Source: Mixophyes australis
Lineage: Eukaryota > Chordata > Amphibia > Anura > Limnodynastidae
Length of the DNA stretch: 64,000 nt
Assembly: GCA_036250195.1 (NCBI GenBank)
Contig: JAVHZZ010000005.1
Span: 129,207,500 to 129,271,499 of the forward strand
Direction of reading: 5' to 3'
Positions 30,983 through 44,180 of the stretch are shown one piece after another (within the stretch, counting starts at the first letter, position 1; each line of letters opens with the position of its first letter). The translations under genes and the position numbers were made by a program. A model generated the notes under the pieces. It saw nothing but the letters and a program-made list of their open reading frames with translations, did no database searches and had not been told where the DNA came from.

Positions 30983-32488
30983 TGTCACACATCGCACCAG
31001 TTAACCATTCTGTTCATACCCGTTTCCCTTAGTTTTCACTCCCTGCATTCACTTGCTGGTCTGAACTGAGCATGCACACACCTGGGAGTAAATGTATCAA
31101 GCTGTATCGATTTTGAAAATCCAGCGATTTTCTCAGAAGACTTGAAACTGGCTGATGTATGAACCTATTTCAAAAACCGCTAGAGATCGAAGTCCCGACT
31201 TTTTGCCACTCTGGAATTGGTTTGTCATTATGGCAGGTATACCCCTGCTGCATGTCCCCCTACTATAGTGTCAACCACCCCGGCTGGTTTGCCTAGTGCT
31301 GGTTGCTTGGAAATTGGGGGGACCCCAATCAAATTTTTTCCCGATTTTCACGCAACCAGCAGTAGGCTGGCAGCACTAGGGTTAATAGTGCTTGGACAGG
31401 GGGGCCCCACACATTTTTTTTTTTATCAACATTTATATATTTTTTAACTTTTAACAGCCGCCGGGACCTGCGGCTTTACAGACAATGTAACAGTGATGTG
31501 TTTTTCTAATCTAGCAGCTAGGATGCAGCATGTTGTTTATGGCTTTTTTAACCTAAACACGGGAGAGTTGGCTAAACACGGGCGTGTTTGAAATCCCAGC
31601 AAATTATTAGATGTGACTAGTGATTTTGAAGATCAGAGTAAAAATTGCAGCTTAATACATCTGGGGACCTGTGATTTGCCGTGATTTTTAATCAATGAAA
31701 AAAACGGAGCTTAATACATTTACCTCCTGGTCTTTTTAAAACTTCCTGCATTCCCTTGACTGGCTAATTGCTTGGCAGCCCTGTCTAATTAAAGCACCTG
31801 CCTCCCTACTAAGGTTCCAGAACTTCAGGTCTTCTTATCAAGGACCTCTCCTCCTCTGGCTCCTGTTTATTGCTCCTACCTCATTATTCATTGGATTCAG
31901 AAACCATGCTGCAGATTGTTGCTCATCACCTCTGATCCTGCTCCAGGGCTTCCAGCTCATCAGGACCTCAGCGCTTCACCATCCTGCAGCCTGTTGCTCT
32001 CCTGTGTACTTCTGTATCACCTCCGCAGTCAAGATGCTTCTGCCACTCTGCAGATCATTGTGCATCACTTCTGATCCTGTTTCAGGGTTTCCAGCTCATC
32101 AGGAGACCTCAGCACTTCATCATCCTGCTCTTTTGTGCATACCTGACTCACCTTCTCTGCGGTCTAGACGCTGCTGTCTTTCTACAGACTGTTGTGCCTC
32201 TCCTCCCATTCTACTCCAGGGCTATCTTGTCCAGCAGAACCTCGGTGCAGCAGTACCCCATAGATCGTTGCTCTCTTTTTATTTAGAACTACCACTTACC
32301 TGTTAGACCCGTCTCAGCACTCTGACATATCTGCATTGTCACCTTTATCTCCTGACCGTCCATCTAGCCTCGCTCATCGCCCTCCTAGAGGACCACGATC
32401 TGCGGTTAAGAGTGCCGCTAAGCCCATATCCCCTTGCAGGGATCCCTGGTGAAAACCTCTCTTCCATTAGACTCCGCACCTCTCAGCA
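30983..32488 (+). mobile_element. LTR-like insertion splitting the Tx1 LINE (contains a smaller element)
   Basis: The block from TGTCACACATCGCACC (30983) to about 32488 interrupts the LINE reading frame. Outside the inner element (31086-31725) it is rich in CCTGC/CAGATTGTTGCTCATCA words repeated at 31910, 32045 and 32180, like gypsy LTR sequence of frogs. The end has no matching GTGACA, and some LINE sequence between motif blocks is missing. A deletion may therefore have accompanied the event, and borders are approximate. Confidence 0.45.
31086..31725. mobile_element. Inverted-repeat DNA element, 640 bp, CCTGG flanks
   Basis: The ends GAGTAAATGTATCAAGCT and AGCTTAATACATTTACCT are imperfect inverted repeats. 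A 5-bp direct repeat CCTGG flanks them (31081-31085, 31726-31730). The core at 31217-31450 (CCCCGGCTGGTTTGCCTAGT, then AGGCTGGCAGCACTAGGG) is shared with 37300-37430. No coding capacity. The superfamily is not determined. Confidence 0.65.
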
Positions 32489-33000
32489 GAATTCGAGGCC
32501 CATCCTATTAGCAATAAGCTTCGCAAATTTTATGTCTGTATTTAGCAAGGCTATAAGCCGATAATTTTTGCAATCTGTGGGATCTTTTCCCGGTTTAGGG
32601 ATTATTATAATGTCGGATTCCAACATTTCAGGTGGGAAGCTTCCTAGTTCTGTTCCTGCATTGTAAAGTTGTTCTAAAATGGGTGTCAATTCCTCCTGGA
32701 AGGAGGTAAAAAATGTGTTTATGTAGCCATCGAGGCCTGGTGAGTTGTTTGATAATCTGCTGAATTTTTTCCTGAGACCATGGAGTACTTACCTCTTCCT
32801 TGTGAAGGGATCTGTCGAGGGGAGGGAGAGCTCTTCCAAAAATGAGGAGATATCATTCTTGCTCGGATGATGCGTAAAAGGATCCAAATATAGATTATAT
32901 GAGCTTGCATAGAAAGATGCAAAGGTGTTTGCTAAGTCTCGAGGGTTGGAACATTTAAAACCCTTAGGATCTGTGATGGATTTCACACTGGTTTAAGGTA
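32489..33000 (-). pseudogene. Tx1/L1-type LINE ORF2, RT fingers region
   Basis: Minus-strand frames joined across shifts read NPRDLANTFASFYASSYN (about 32945-32895), then SNNSPGLDGYINTFF (about 32757-32715) with the P-G-x-D-G-Y block of L1-type RT. SDIIIIPKPGKDPTDCKNYR (about 32613-32555) and LIALLNTDIKFAKLIANRM (32554-32498) follow. Two frameshifts are visible. The next part of the same LINE is at 30471-30982, beyond the LTR-like insertion. Confidence 0.85.
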
Positions 33001-33660
33001 CCAGTGATCACGACAGATGGAACAAAAATTATACATTTCAGTACAAACCAATGCTGTTTTATATAGTTTTGGACACAGCCTCGCAGGAGGTAAGCCAGCC
33101 CCTGTCGAAGTCAGCAAATTGGATAAAGTCATTTCAATTAAAGTCGAGCAAACTTGGTTGTCTTGGTCTGAAAAGATGCGTACGGTACGCTACGACGTAC
33201 AAGGTCACGCTACGGCATGAAAGGGCGTACGCATCCACTACATGTGGCAGCAACAGTAATTGGTCTTTTACCATACATTCGCACAAACACGCATACTTAT
33301 AAAATAGTACACATTAATGGTAGTTGCAACACATAGTCAGTTATGTCGAAATATAGTAGTATTTATATGTTTTATTAGAGTTACATGCATATTAGTGAAA
33401 TATACGGAACAGGTTGAAGGAATCATATCATGAGTGGTATCATAATAAACCTCCTTACATTTCCTACTGTTTGGTTCACTCTGCGAAGAAATCGCATACA
33501 CAAGTTATGAATGATAGGGAATTATGAACTACTTAAGACGAAGGAATCTTGGCGGGAAGAGCCGAGCATACCCCCTGGAGAGGTGACCCCCCTCCTTTGG
33601 ATTCCTTAGGATGAACTAGCCAATGATTGACAACCCCTTGGACCTTCCAGAGACCTGGAA
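33001..33660. other. Unassigned; probable U3 side of the retroviral LTR that follows
   Basis: Includes a CG-containing stretch rich in TACG words (33178-33235: GCGTACGGTACGCTACGACG). No coding recognised. The left border of the LTR could not be placed. Confidence 0.35.
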
Positions 33661-33925
33661 GCTATACCATCTTCATTGTGTTACTGTATTTCTGTGTGTA
33701 TATAAGCAGCAGCTTCACATCTAGTGTGCAGACATCTTGTCCCCAGACTTCAGGATTGAATGACTGCACACTGGATCCAGAGCGCCTGCGATAAGTAACG
33801 GCTGTATTTATTATCACTTCGCTTGAGCATATTATTCTACTATTTGCAAATAAATCTTTGTGCGTTGGAAACACAAATCGAGGTTCGACAATCGTTATTG
33901 GTTAGCGACAATACGCACATAACAT
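33661..33925 (+). mobile_element. Retroviral-type LTR, R/U5 part (solo or fragment)
   Basis: TATATAAGCAGC at about 33697-33708 acts as a TATA box. About 150 bp downstream is AATAAATC, then TTGTGCGTTGGAAACACAAA, and the block ends GCACATAACA at 33925. The same arrangement (AATAAA, then TGC-x-TCGGAAACACAA, then ending) occurs in the ERV LTRs at 14530 and 24246, so a related family is likely. No primer site follows. Confidence 0.5.
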
Positions 33926-34420
33926 CCCCTAAAGTTTGAGTTATTTTTAGTATCGGGATGCAATGTGTTTCCCCAAACATGGATTTATATGCAATTTATA
34001 TATAACAAAATTTGCAGTAATCTGTGATATCCTAATTCACATTGATCAGAGATTTCCTTTCACTTTAACCAGGGTACAGGTAACGGCTCCTTGCTGAGCC
34101 TTCAGACCAGAGCAGGCATTTGACACTTCACATCAAAAGACTTTGTATTTCCTGCTATCAGCAAAACAGACTCCCTTCCCACATATGCCTAATTAGAGAT
34201 TTCCTCTAGCAAAATTACAAACACCAAACATGACATTTCCTATAACAAAATACATACAATATAAAAAATAAGTACATTTGCCATTCTATAGATAAGCACC
34301 CCGCGCTATTTCCCTAATAAATTTATACCATAAGTAATTTATAAGTGGTCCAGCTACACTCCTCTCCCCCCCCCCTTGTCTATGGGAGCAACCAGTGTGC
34401 CATGTCCCTACGATTTGTTC
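33926..34420. other. Non-coding, nothing recognised
   Basis: A+T-rich text with CATTTCCTATAACAAAAT-like repeated words at 34150-34260. It leads into the decayed gypsy pol that follows. Confidence 0.4.
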
Positions 34421-34424
34421 ATTG

Positions 34425-35590
34425 GTCCCACAGTCTCTTGAGGTTATCAGAGGTGACCTGCAGTATCTGGCTCTTCCTGCCGAGACAGTCCAGCCGCATT
34501 GCTGTGAGCCTTTCCTTCTTTGTGAATTATGTCAAAGTCATAAATTTGAAGTGTAAAGGGTCCAGCGCAACAGTCTGCCATTTTCCCCTAAAGGATTATG
34601 ATCAGTCAACATAGTAAAATATCGTCCATACAAATAAGGCTGAAGTTATTTCACTGCCCAAACAATGGGTAAACACTCCTTCTCAAATGTGGCATAACCC
34701 ACCTCCCGGTTCAGCAGTTTTCTGGATGCTCCTGCCCATCCGGCCGCACCTGGCTAAGTACTGCACCCAGTCCATACTGTGACGTGTCAGTTTGCACAAA
34801 ATAATAAAGTCTTTGTCCTAATTGGGCACCAATAGTACTGGAGCACGAACCAGGGCATCCTTTAATGACTGAAATGCCAGCTCACAGGCGGGTGTCCAGT
34901 CAACTACTTTGGGGAGTTTCTTCTTAGTGAGATTTGTCAGGGGCTTCGCTACAGTACTAAAGTCTGGGACAAAACATCTGTAGTACCCTGAGGTCCCTAA
35001 GAAGGCCAGTAATTGTCTTTTGGGTTGTGGGATGGGGCAAGTCTCAGATTGCCTCTACCTTAGGCAATCTGAGCTTAACTCTACCACCCCCCACACGATG
35101 ACCCAGGTACTGCTCCTCTGACATCCCCATTTGACACTTGTCTGCTCTGATGGTCAGACCTGCCCACTGAACTTTCTCCAACACTTGCGCTACATGTTTC
35201 TGATGGTCCTCCCAGGATTTATTGCAAATGGCAAAGTCATCCAGGTAAGCTTGAGCAAAGCCTTTACACCCTAGCAGCAGGTAATCAACCACACGCTGGA
35301 AAGTGGCTGGCGCATTCTTCATCCCAAATGGCATGGACTTAAACTCAAACAGGCCAAATGGGGTAATGAATGCCGACCATTTCTGAGCCTCGGGGGTCAG
35401 CGGTATCTGCTAATACCCCTTGCTCAAGTCAAAGGGGAAATATACTTTGTTCCAGCTAACTCTTCTAACAAAGCATCATTTCGGGGCAGGGGATAGGCAT
35501 CAGATATGGTCACCTCGTTCAACCGGCGATAGACTACGCAAAACCGCATTGTTTTGTCCTTCTTGGGAACCAGTACAATGAAGAACGCCG
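34425..35590 (-). pseudogene. pol: Ty3/gypsy pol fragment: reverse transcriptase and RNase H
   Basis: On the minus strand FIVLVPKKDKTMRFCV starts at about 35583, followed by YRRLNEVTISDAYPLPR. The best frame (35334-35044) has MPFGMKNAPATFQRVVDYLL, AYLDDFAICNKSWEDHQKHV (catalytic Y-L-D-D) and EEQYLGHRVGG. Further on are GPFTLQIYDFDIIHKEGKAH then SNAAGLSRQEEP (about 34575-34480), the standard end of RNase H before integrase. VQTDTSQYGLGAVLSQV (about 34800-34750) is the RNase H start. Stops and shifts are frequent. Vertebrate Ty3/gypsy, clade not determined. Confidence 0.88.
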
Positions 35591-35599
35591 ACGGACTAA

Positions 35600-36720
35600 G
35601 TGATGGTTGGAAATAATTTTATTAAATACTTGCAACCAAACAAAAACAATCTACAACAAAAGGTGGCACCCAGACTGTAAACGATAAATAAAATTAGGGA
35701 CTGCTCCCATGAAGTCCAAAAAAAGAAACTTGCCCTTAAAAGTCCAGCACAAGTACAAAATATAAATAGATTAAAAGTGCATATATCAGAAAAGGTACCA
35801 TCACTAAACAATACATAACCAATTGCAATACAGACACATCACACATTACACCTGCCACGAAGAAGCGAGCTGTAGATGTATGCAAGCCTTAGTAGAAAAC
35901 TGTTTTCCTCTAACAAAAAACTAGGGGGTGAAAGGACAGAAAGAAAAAGCCTTAGAAGCAGAAAACACCAGTCTTTGACCTCACTATGGGGGTCTCAGGC
36001 CCCTCCAGAGCCTGAACCAGTTGGCATTGGTCAACCGGCGCTTCTCCAAATCCCTCAACTTCCATATCTCATGGATAATATCACCCACCACCTCTTCGCA
36101 AGGGAGGATTTTATGTCTGATGGAGACCTGACACCTCGCGTTCCACATGAAATACCTAACCACTAAGCTGACTAAGAAAACAGTGCAGAAATCAAAAGCC
36201 TTCCACCTAGCCTTGAATGCCCCATAGACCCATTCAGGGTACCTGAGCCACGAAAGACAAGGGATCCCCAGGGACCTGGAAACTCTCTTGTAAATGTCTG
36301 AAGCAAGAAATGGTCCTCCCGTGGGCAGCCACGATCATCGGCACCTCTGTACCTAAGGTTCCCTCTCACATAGAGTCTCCCATGAAAGGAGGGCCATGCA
36401 ATGTCCCAGAGCTTCAACGGGATTCTCCCCGAATTAATCAGGGAAAGCCCATCCGAACTCACATCACCCGGGCCTTCACTCAATGACAGAGGGGCACAAA
36501 AGTGAGAGTGCAGGACTATCTTCACCTCCCTTCTAGAAGAGCTTCTGACCTCCCCGCCCCCAGACCCCAACGCCTTGTCACCTTCAATCCCAGGGAAACG
36601 TAGACCGGCAGATACCCGTGATGGACCCGAAAACTTCTCACCGCACCCCCCCCCCCCCCAAAAAAAAGCACTAAGAAAGGGATTTACCCAGACCCTGAAG
36701 CCACCCACCTACTGAGGAGG
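35600..36720 (-). pseudogene. LINE 3' part (Tx1-like?) with ORF2 C-terminus
   Basis: The minus frame 36708-36172 contains PLKLWDIAWPSFHGRLYVRG then NLRYRGADDRGCPREDHFLL (about 36425-36305). A W-x3-H-x-R-L-x-V-R-G segment followed by a cysteine region and H-F-L-L-x is the usual C-terminal cysteine block of Tx1-type LINE ORF2, though cysteines are missing. The 3' side ends near 35600 with AATAAAATTATTTCCAACCATC (minus), inside the gypsy pol remnant. The LINE therefore probably inserted into gypsy. Poly-C at about 36647-36659 disrupts the frame. The clade assignment is uncertain. Confidence 0.5.
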
Positions 36721-36879
36721 GGTCTAATGAAGAAACTACTCAGGTGCAACTTTAAAAAAGTTGTAAGAAAGAAAAACACTGAGTTAATCATACCCAGGAT
36801 GGTGATCCTTCCTGTTTGCTGTATTTCTTGGGGTTTTATTATTTTTAATAAAGATTTGTAGTTGGAATGAGGGTGTTGT

Positions 36880-37500
36880 GCTTTTATTTAACATTTTGCT
36901 TTGTGGAACTACAGATCACAGCCAGCCGTGGGTGTAAGAGCATTTTGGCACTTGTGGTTCTACAAGTGCAAACATGCACTGGGTGCCATGGGTACGCTGG
37001 TGCTTGTAGTTAGACAAGTAGCAGCATGCCCACACTATTTAGGCCAACATGTAGTTCCACAAGTCAAACATTTTCAAACAAAATCCCCATTTATTACCCT
37101 ACTACCCACAGCCCAGGGGTAGTAGGAAGAGCCCTAGTGCTATCAGCACTGGGCTGGGTGTCCCTAAGGGGGTTGCCCGCTTACATTTTTCAGCGGACCA
37201 CACTCCCTAGGGAATCCAGGCCAGCGCTGAACAGTTGTGGGTGTTTAGTCATTATGGGCGTGGGACCCAAACTGCGTTTCCCCCCCCCCCCCCCCTGCTA
37301 TAGTGCCTATTACCCCGGCTGGTTTGCCTAGTGCTGGTTCAATTAAAATAGGGGGAACCCTACGCAAAATTTTTCCAAGATTTTAGTACACACAGCAATA
37401 GCCTGCCAGCTCTAGGGTTAAGACTAAATAGAGTGGGGAGCAATTGATTTTTGTTTTAAAAAATAAATAACATGCTACTTTTCACCATTTTGAGAGCTGA
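36880..37500. repeat. Interspersed repeat sharing its core with 31217-31450
   Basis: The left part repeats words such as GGAACTACA and TTGTAGTT-x-TACAAGT in both orientations. The core from 37300 (CCCCGGCTGGTTTGCCTAGT, then AATAGCCTGCCAGCTCTAGG) matches the 31086-31725 element at about 80 percent by eye. No coding recognised. A poly-C run lies at 37280-37295. Confidence 0.6.
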
Positions 37501-37794
37501 CTGAGGTCAGGCACAACCATGCCCCCCCTTAAAAAAAATAATAAAGTTTAAATACATGCACCACTAATGGATTTTTTTAAAGGGGGAACTTTCAAAAAAT
37601 TATTAATTATTACACTTTTATTTTTTTTTAAAAATAGTACTTTTCAGTTTTTAGGTTATTTTTATGAACTTTTACACCTATTTTTTCAGTTTAATGTATA
37701 TTTTTCTTAACTTAATAAAAAAAAAATTCTTTGAGCAGACCAAGGAGGTGCGAGATGAAACAGCAGATTTGCCTGTTTCACCCACAGCGTTAAA

Positions 37795-38005
37795 AAACAA
37801 TTGAATAGCTTTTTCCACTGAGGGTTCGCATCCAGCCTATACTTTAACATTGACAAACGGTTGGAGCGCGGTAAGACCGTTTCGGTAAAAAAAAAAAAAA
37901 GATTAGAATTGCGGGAGAAGTTTCCGCGCTCGAAAATAATAATAAAAAAAAAAAATGACTTAACTCGCTCGAAATTACAAACTCGCTAACAATTGAATAC
38001 CCCCC
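37795..38005. mobile_element. Short MITE-like element with CAATTGAAT ends
   Basis: It starts AACAATTGAATAGC and ends CTCGCTAACAATTGAATACC, the end motif also seen at 2515-2535. The interior has GGAGCGCGG and CCGCGCTCG words that can pair. Superfamily unknown. Confidence 0.45.
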
Positions 38006-38039
38006 TCAGTGTCAAATAAATACTTGCTTGCCCCTCCCC

Positions 38040-38128
38040 CCCACAGCCTAGTTTAAAATCTTCTCCAACCTTCTAAACAGCACTGCAGCACCTTCCTCAT
38101 TCAGGTGCAATCCATCTCGACAATAAAG
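38040..38128 (-). pseudogene. CR1-type ORF1 esterase tail
   Basis: The minus strand reads YCRDGLHLNEEGAAVLFRRL then EKILN and a stop. D-G-L-H-L-N-x2-G is the last catalytic block (D-x2-H) of SGNH-type esterase domains found in ORF1 of some CR1-group LINEs. Only about 28 residues remain, followed upstream by unrelated sequence. Confidence 0.5.
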
Positions 38129-38448
38129 ATGCACACATAATATTGTTTGGAAAATAACATACAGAAATATTCTACGATTTTGCGTTGTGAATGAAAAATA
38201 GTTTTTTCCACACACACACACACACACACTAACACACGCCGCTACACATGTGTGTTCATGAGGTAAAATTACCTCACGAAAATGAGTTTGAGCCCTCAAC
38301 TCGTAAATTTAGGCTTTTACTTTTATATATTAGCTAATGCTAAGAATTTAGTAGGTCAGTGTATAACTCCGCCCAGCAGGTGGCGCTGCAGCTTGTTTGT
38401 TTTTTTTCCACATACAGACTAACACACGCCGCTAGGCTCATATATATT

Positions 38449-38481
<33 letters not shown>
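38129..38481. repeat. Repeat-rich stretch: (CA)n, a duplicated ACACACGCCGCTA word and (TA)n
   Basis: A (CA)n run lies at 38208-38229. The word TAACACACGCCGCTA occurs at about 38230 and again at about 38420, each near A+T-rich TATATATTAG text. A (TA)n microsatellite at about 38451-38481 ends at the Penelope terminal repeat. Confidence 0.6.
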
Positions 38482-38484
<3 letters not shown>

Positions 38485-39897
38485 CCACCCAATTTCTAAG
38501 CTACACAGGCGCTTATAAGTGTGCAACCACAAAAGGTGATAATGACAGAAAAAATTCCTTGTATACTCAGTATATGAGATGGCAGCTCCCAATACATTCG
38601 ACACCTATCTGCAGGTATCAACCTAATAAAATACAAAAAGAGAAAGGGGCGCCAACATAGTGCATTAAATATATAACATCTTTAAAATAATTTACATGCG
38701 TGCAATTCCCGTACCAGAAGTTCAAATTCAAATAGCCTTGAATATGTGCTCATAAACCTTCACACAGGTATGGTCTGCAACGGACCGCTGAAGTGTAACG
38801 TCCTGACTCCAACAGAATCTTCTCCCAAAATACTAGCACCACTTCGATTTGGCTAAAACTCAAAAAAGCCAATATAGTATAATACCATCACAACAAGTGA
38901 GAGTAGATAAGATTTTAATAAAAAAGAGGCAACATAGCCTCACACTGCGGCTTATATATAATATGCTCGTACATAAAACAAGATATAAAACAGCTTATCT
39001 GTCCAGTTTCTCGTGCAGTAATGGAACAGCATGCAGGGCAAGTCTAGCCAGTGCAACCACACTGATACACCAGTCCGGGACAGCATGCAAAACGAAAACC
39101 CAATGCGTTTCGTCCTCTCAGTAAAGACTTTCTCAAGGGATAAGATTAGTACATCCACGCTGATCTTAAATAGACAGAAAATCCTTCTAATTAGGATATC
39201 GCCGGGAGGTGGGAGGAGTCCAACAGACGCGATACCTCACTTCCGGTATCTCACTTTCGGTCGACGGACAGTGTAAGTAAAGTTACAAAAATTTGACAAA
39301 CAACTGAAAAAAGTACAATAAACTAAAGCATGACAGCACATGCAATGACCTATGTCATAGACATATAGGGGGACATAACTAGGCAAAAAGAGGAACCACT
39401 TTCCAATATTAATATCCAGAGGAAGTATTTACATATAACTCATACATATTCAAAAGAATGATGAGTATGATAATCACAGTAGGGTTAATATTGAACAATA
39501 CAGTGCAATCCTATCTAATACTATCTAGCTCCTATCTAAACATAAACACATACTGTACAATAGAGTTCAAGGTAGTGTTGCAAAATTAACATGATAATAG
39601 ATTCCAATACATCCAATTGATCTCATACATATTCAAATGAATGATAGTGATCACAAAAAGTTGGTATCATGCAACACAATCCTGTCTAATACATATAACT
39701 CCTAACTAAACAAAAATACATAGTGTGCAGTAAAGAGCTCAGGATAGTAATGTAAAAGTAGCATAATAATTACTGACACAGACAAAGGATATGAATTAAT
39801 CATACCAAATACATGATTACCCATAATGTAGCAGAATTAGCCTACAAAGAAAGGAGACAATTAGTAGCATATCAACAAACACCTCATAGAAAGGACA
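38482..39897 (-). repeat. PLE-2 3' region (untranslated and terminal-repeat sequence)
   Basis: Non-coding in all frames. It contains GGGGCGCCAACATAGTG at about 38646 (its inverse form recurs at about 49830). It also has, read on the minus strand, CCTTGAGAAAGTC ... GACGAAACGCATTGGG (39138-39100), a short stem-loop motif shared with the other Penelope pieces. The 39300-39900 part is A-rich with two related GATAGTGATCAC/CATACATATTCAAA blocks (39440 and 39620). Confidence 0.65.
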
Positions 39898-40853
39898 TTA
39901 AATGAGAAAAGATGTCATTTCAAATGCTTCATTTAAGCCTTTCGGCGCTAAAGTGTCAAGTCTATAGACCCAATACATTTCTCTACTACTCAGTTTCTTA
40001 GCCAAATCTCCACCACGTGCACCCAACACCACGTGTTCAATGCCTTTAAACCTCAAACCACTCGGGTCTGCATTATGACATGTAAGGAAGTGTCCTTCGG
40101 ACTTATTTTTAATAGCCCTCACATGTTCCTGGAGGCGCAGTTTTAAAGCCCTTTTGGTTTTCCCTACATATGCCTTACCACAAGGGCATTCTAACAAGTA
40201 GATGACTGAAGTGGTTTTACAGTCAATTCGATCTTGAATTTTAAATTCTCTTTGATTTGAGGAATCCATAAAAGTTTTATTAAGAGGGGATAGTAATCTA
40301 CACATGTTACAATTATTACACCTGTAGGCACCTTTCCCTAGTTCAGCTAAGAAGGTTCCCTTAGTACCCTTTGCATCTCTCAAAAGGCTAGGTGCTAAAA
40401 ATGACTTCAAATTTTTGGTTTTCTTGAATACAATATCCGGTTTTTGTGAAACCACAGAACCCAAAACTGGATCCATAAGAATCAGTTTCCAGTGTTTATT
40501 TAAAACCGATTTAATCCTCTTCTCGTCCCTACTAAATTCTGTAATAAATGGGACAATATAATTTTTCCCTTTCTCATTTTTATTTTTATTTTTATACAAC
40601 AGCATATCATTTCTCTCTATATCATCAGTTTTGGATAACGCATCCAAGATGATCTGCTCAGGATAACATCTATCTTTGAATCTTTCAACATAAACACGTG
40701 ATTGTTCTTTATATATAGTTTCATCAGAACAGTTCCGTTTAACACGATTGAACTGAGATCAAGGAATATTATTTTTCCACTTAACAAGATGACAGCTATC
40801 ATAATGTAGATAACTGTTCGAATCCACTTCTTTAATGAATGTTTTTGTATGGA
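39898..40853 (-). pseudogene. PLE-2 thumb and GIY-YIG endonuclease
   Basis: Minus frame: after the L2 insertion the text resumes with IHTKTFIKEVDSNSYLHYDS (about 40850). A stop (TGA, probably from CGA) follows at about 40757, then VERFKDRCYPEQIILDALS. The open frame 40647-39898 contains the Penelope linker (FITEFSRDEKRIKSVLNKHW), a CCHH-like set of cysteines (YRCNNCNMC) and the GIY-YIG domain. In that domain VIYLLECPCGKAYVGKTKRA carries Y-x-G, LKLRLQEHVRAIKN carries the catalytic R, and EMYWVYRLDTLAPKGLNE carries the final E and the P-x-G-L-N block. This domain nicks target DNA. Only one stop was seen in this half. Confidence 0.92.
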
Positions 40854-41298
40854 TCTAATTTTTATTATTATTATTATTAATTTTTATTTATAAGGCACCA
40901 CTAGGTATCCGTGGCGCCGTACAGGGACATACAGAGACGCGATACAGGGTGAGACAGCACGGTACAGTTAACAAAACGCACAGTAACTCAGAAGCTCAAA
41001 GTACAGCTAGATGAAAGGTGAGAGCCCCCAGCGGTGAAGCTAGAGGGGCAGAAGGGCAGGAGGACCTCATGGAGGAGACAAGGAGCTGGAGAGCAGAGTT
41101 AAGGTGGTGGAGAACAGGAGGAGAGGAGGCCCTACTCAAAGGAGCGTACAATCTAAGGGGAGGGTAGGACGGACAGAGACACAAGGGTGGGAGGAGGAAA
41201 GGGGGAGAACGGAGAGAGGGAGAGGAGAATTGAGAGGAGGGAGGCAGGAGGAGGGCAGGATAGGGACGGCGGTAGGTGGGAGGCTGGAAGGAGGTCGG

Positions 41299-42933
<1,635 letters not shown>

Positions 42934-43529
42934 TCAGATGGCCTCAATTTTCGAGGAGAAGAAGGAGGCAAAGACGGTGGTGGTAAGGGAGGAGGGGAGA
43001 GGAGGGGCGGGGGGGGACAGGAGAGTGTTGAAGGTGGCGAAGAGGCGGTGGGGGTTGGAGGACTGGGAGAAGATAAGGGATTTAAAGAAAGATTGTTTGG
43101 CTAGAGAGAGGGCGGAGCTATAGGAAGAGAGGATGAACTTAAAATGGAGAAAATCAGCCAGGGAGTGGGATTTTCTCCAGTATCGTTCAGCCGTGCGGGA
43201 GCATTTTTGGAGGAAGCGGGTGAATTTGGAGTGCCAGGGTTGGGGTTTGGAGCGACGGGGGTTGACAGAGTGGGCCGAGGCGATGGCGTCAAGAGCGGAG
43301 GTGAGGGCGTGGTTGTAGAGGGAGACCGCCAGGTTGGGGCAGGCCTGGGAGGAAAGGGGGGAAAGGAGAGTATCGAGAGTAGCAGACAGGTTGGCAGGAT
43401 CGAGGGCGTCAAGGTTGCGCCTGGACTGAGCAGGAATGGGGGGCGTGGGGTGGGGAGCGGGAGGGGAGGAGAGAGAGAAAGAGAGGAGGTGGTGGTCGGA
43501 TAGAGGAAAGGGAGAGATGGAGAAGTCAG

Positions 43530-44180
43530 AGATTACAGAGGTAGGAGAAGACTAGGTCAAGGGAGTGACCAAGGCAGTGGGTAGAGGAAGAGGTCCATTG
43601 TGTGAGGCCAAGAGAGGAGGAGAGGGTGAGCAGCTTAATGGACGCAGGGTCAGAGGGGTTGTCGATGGGGAAGTTAAAGTCGCCGAGGATGATGGAGATG
43701 ATGGTCAGAGGAGAGGTGGTGAGGAAGCCAGGCGGCGAAGTTGTCGATGAAGAGGGAGGTGGGACCAGGGGGGCGGTAGATGACGGTGACTCTGAGGTGG
43801 ATGGGGTAGAAGAGACGGATAGAGGGGGATTCAAAAGAGGAGAAGGTAAGGGGGGATGACACGGAAAGTACAGGCGGAGGAGAGGAGGAAGCCCACACCA
43901 CCGCCTGGGCGGGCGCCAGGTCTGGTGGAGTGGGTGAAGGAGAGGCCACCATAGGAGAGGGCGGCGGGGGAGGCGGTGTCAGAGTCAGAGAGCCAAGTTT
44001 CCGTAATGGCAAGAAGGTTAAAAGAGTTAGACAAGAAGAGGTCGTGGATAGCGGTGAGTTTGTTGCGGACAGATCGAGCATTCCAGAGGGCACAGGAGAA
44101 GGGGAAGGAGGAAAGAGGAGAGATAGGGATGAGGTTGGCAAGGTTGGCAGAGCGCTGGGGAGAGCAAGGGCAAGATGGTG
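43530..44180 (-). pseudogene. L2 apurinic-type endonuclease (copy 2)
   Basis: LWNARSVRNKLTAIHDLFLS (about 44100-44040) gives the N-A-R-S-V-x-N-K start of the domain, then LLAITETWLSDSD with the catalytic E. RPGARPGGGVGFLLSS follows, then, after a shift, VTVIYRPPGP (Y-R-P-P block, about 43790), ILGDFNFPID (G-D-F-N, 43690-43660) and GHSLDLVFS (43560). The final H is replaced in part by sequence noise, but L-D-L-V-F-S is kept. The domain makes the nick for target-primed reverse transcription. Confidence 0.9.
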
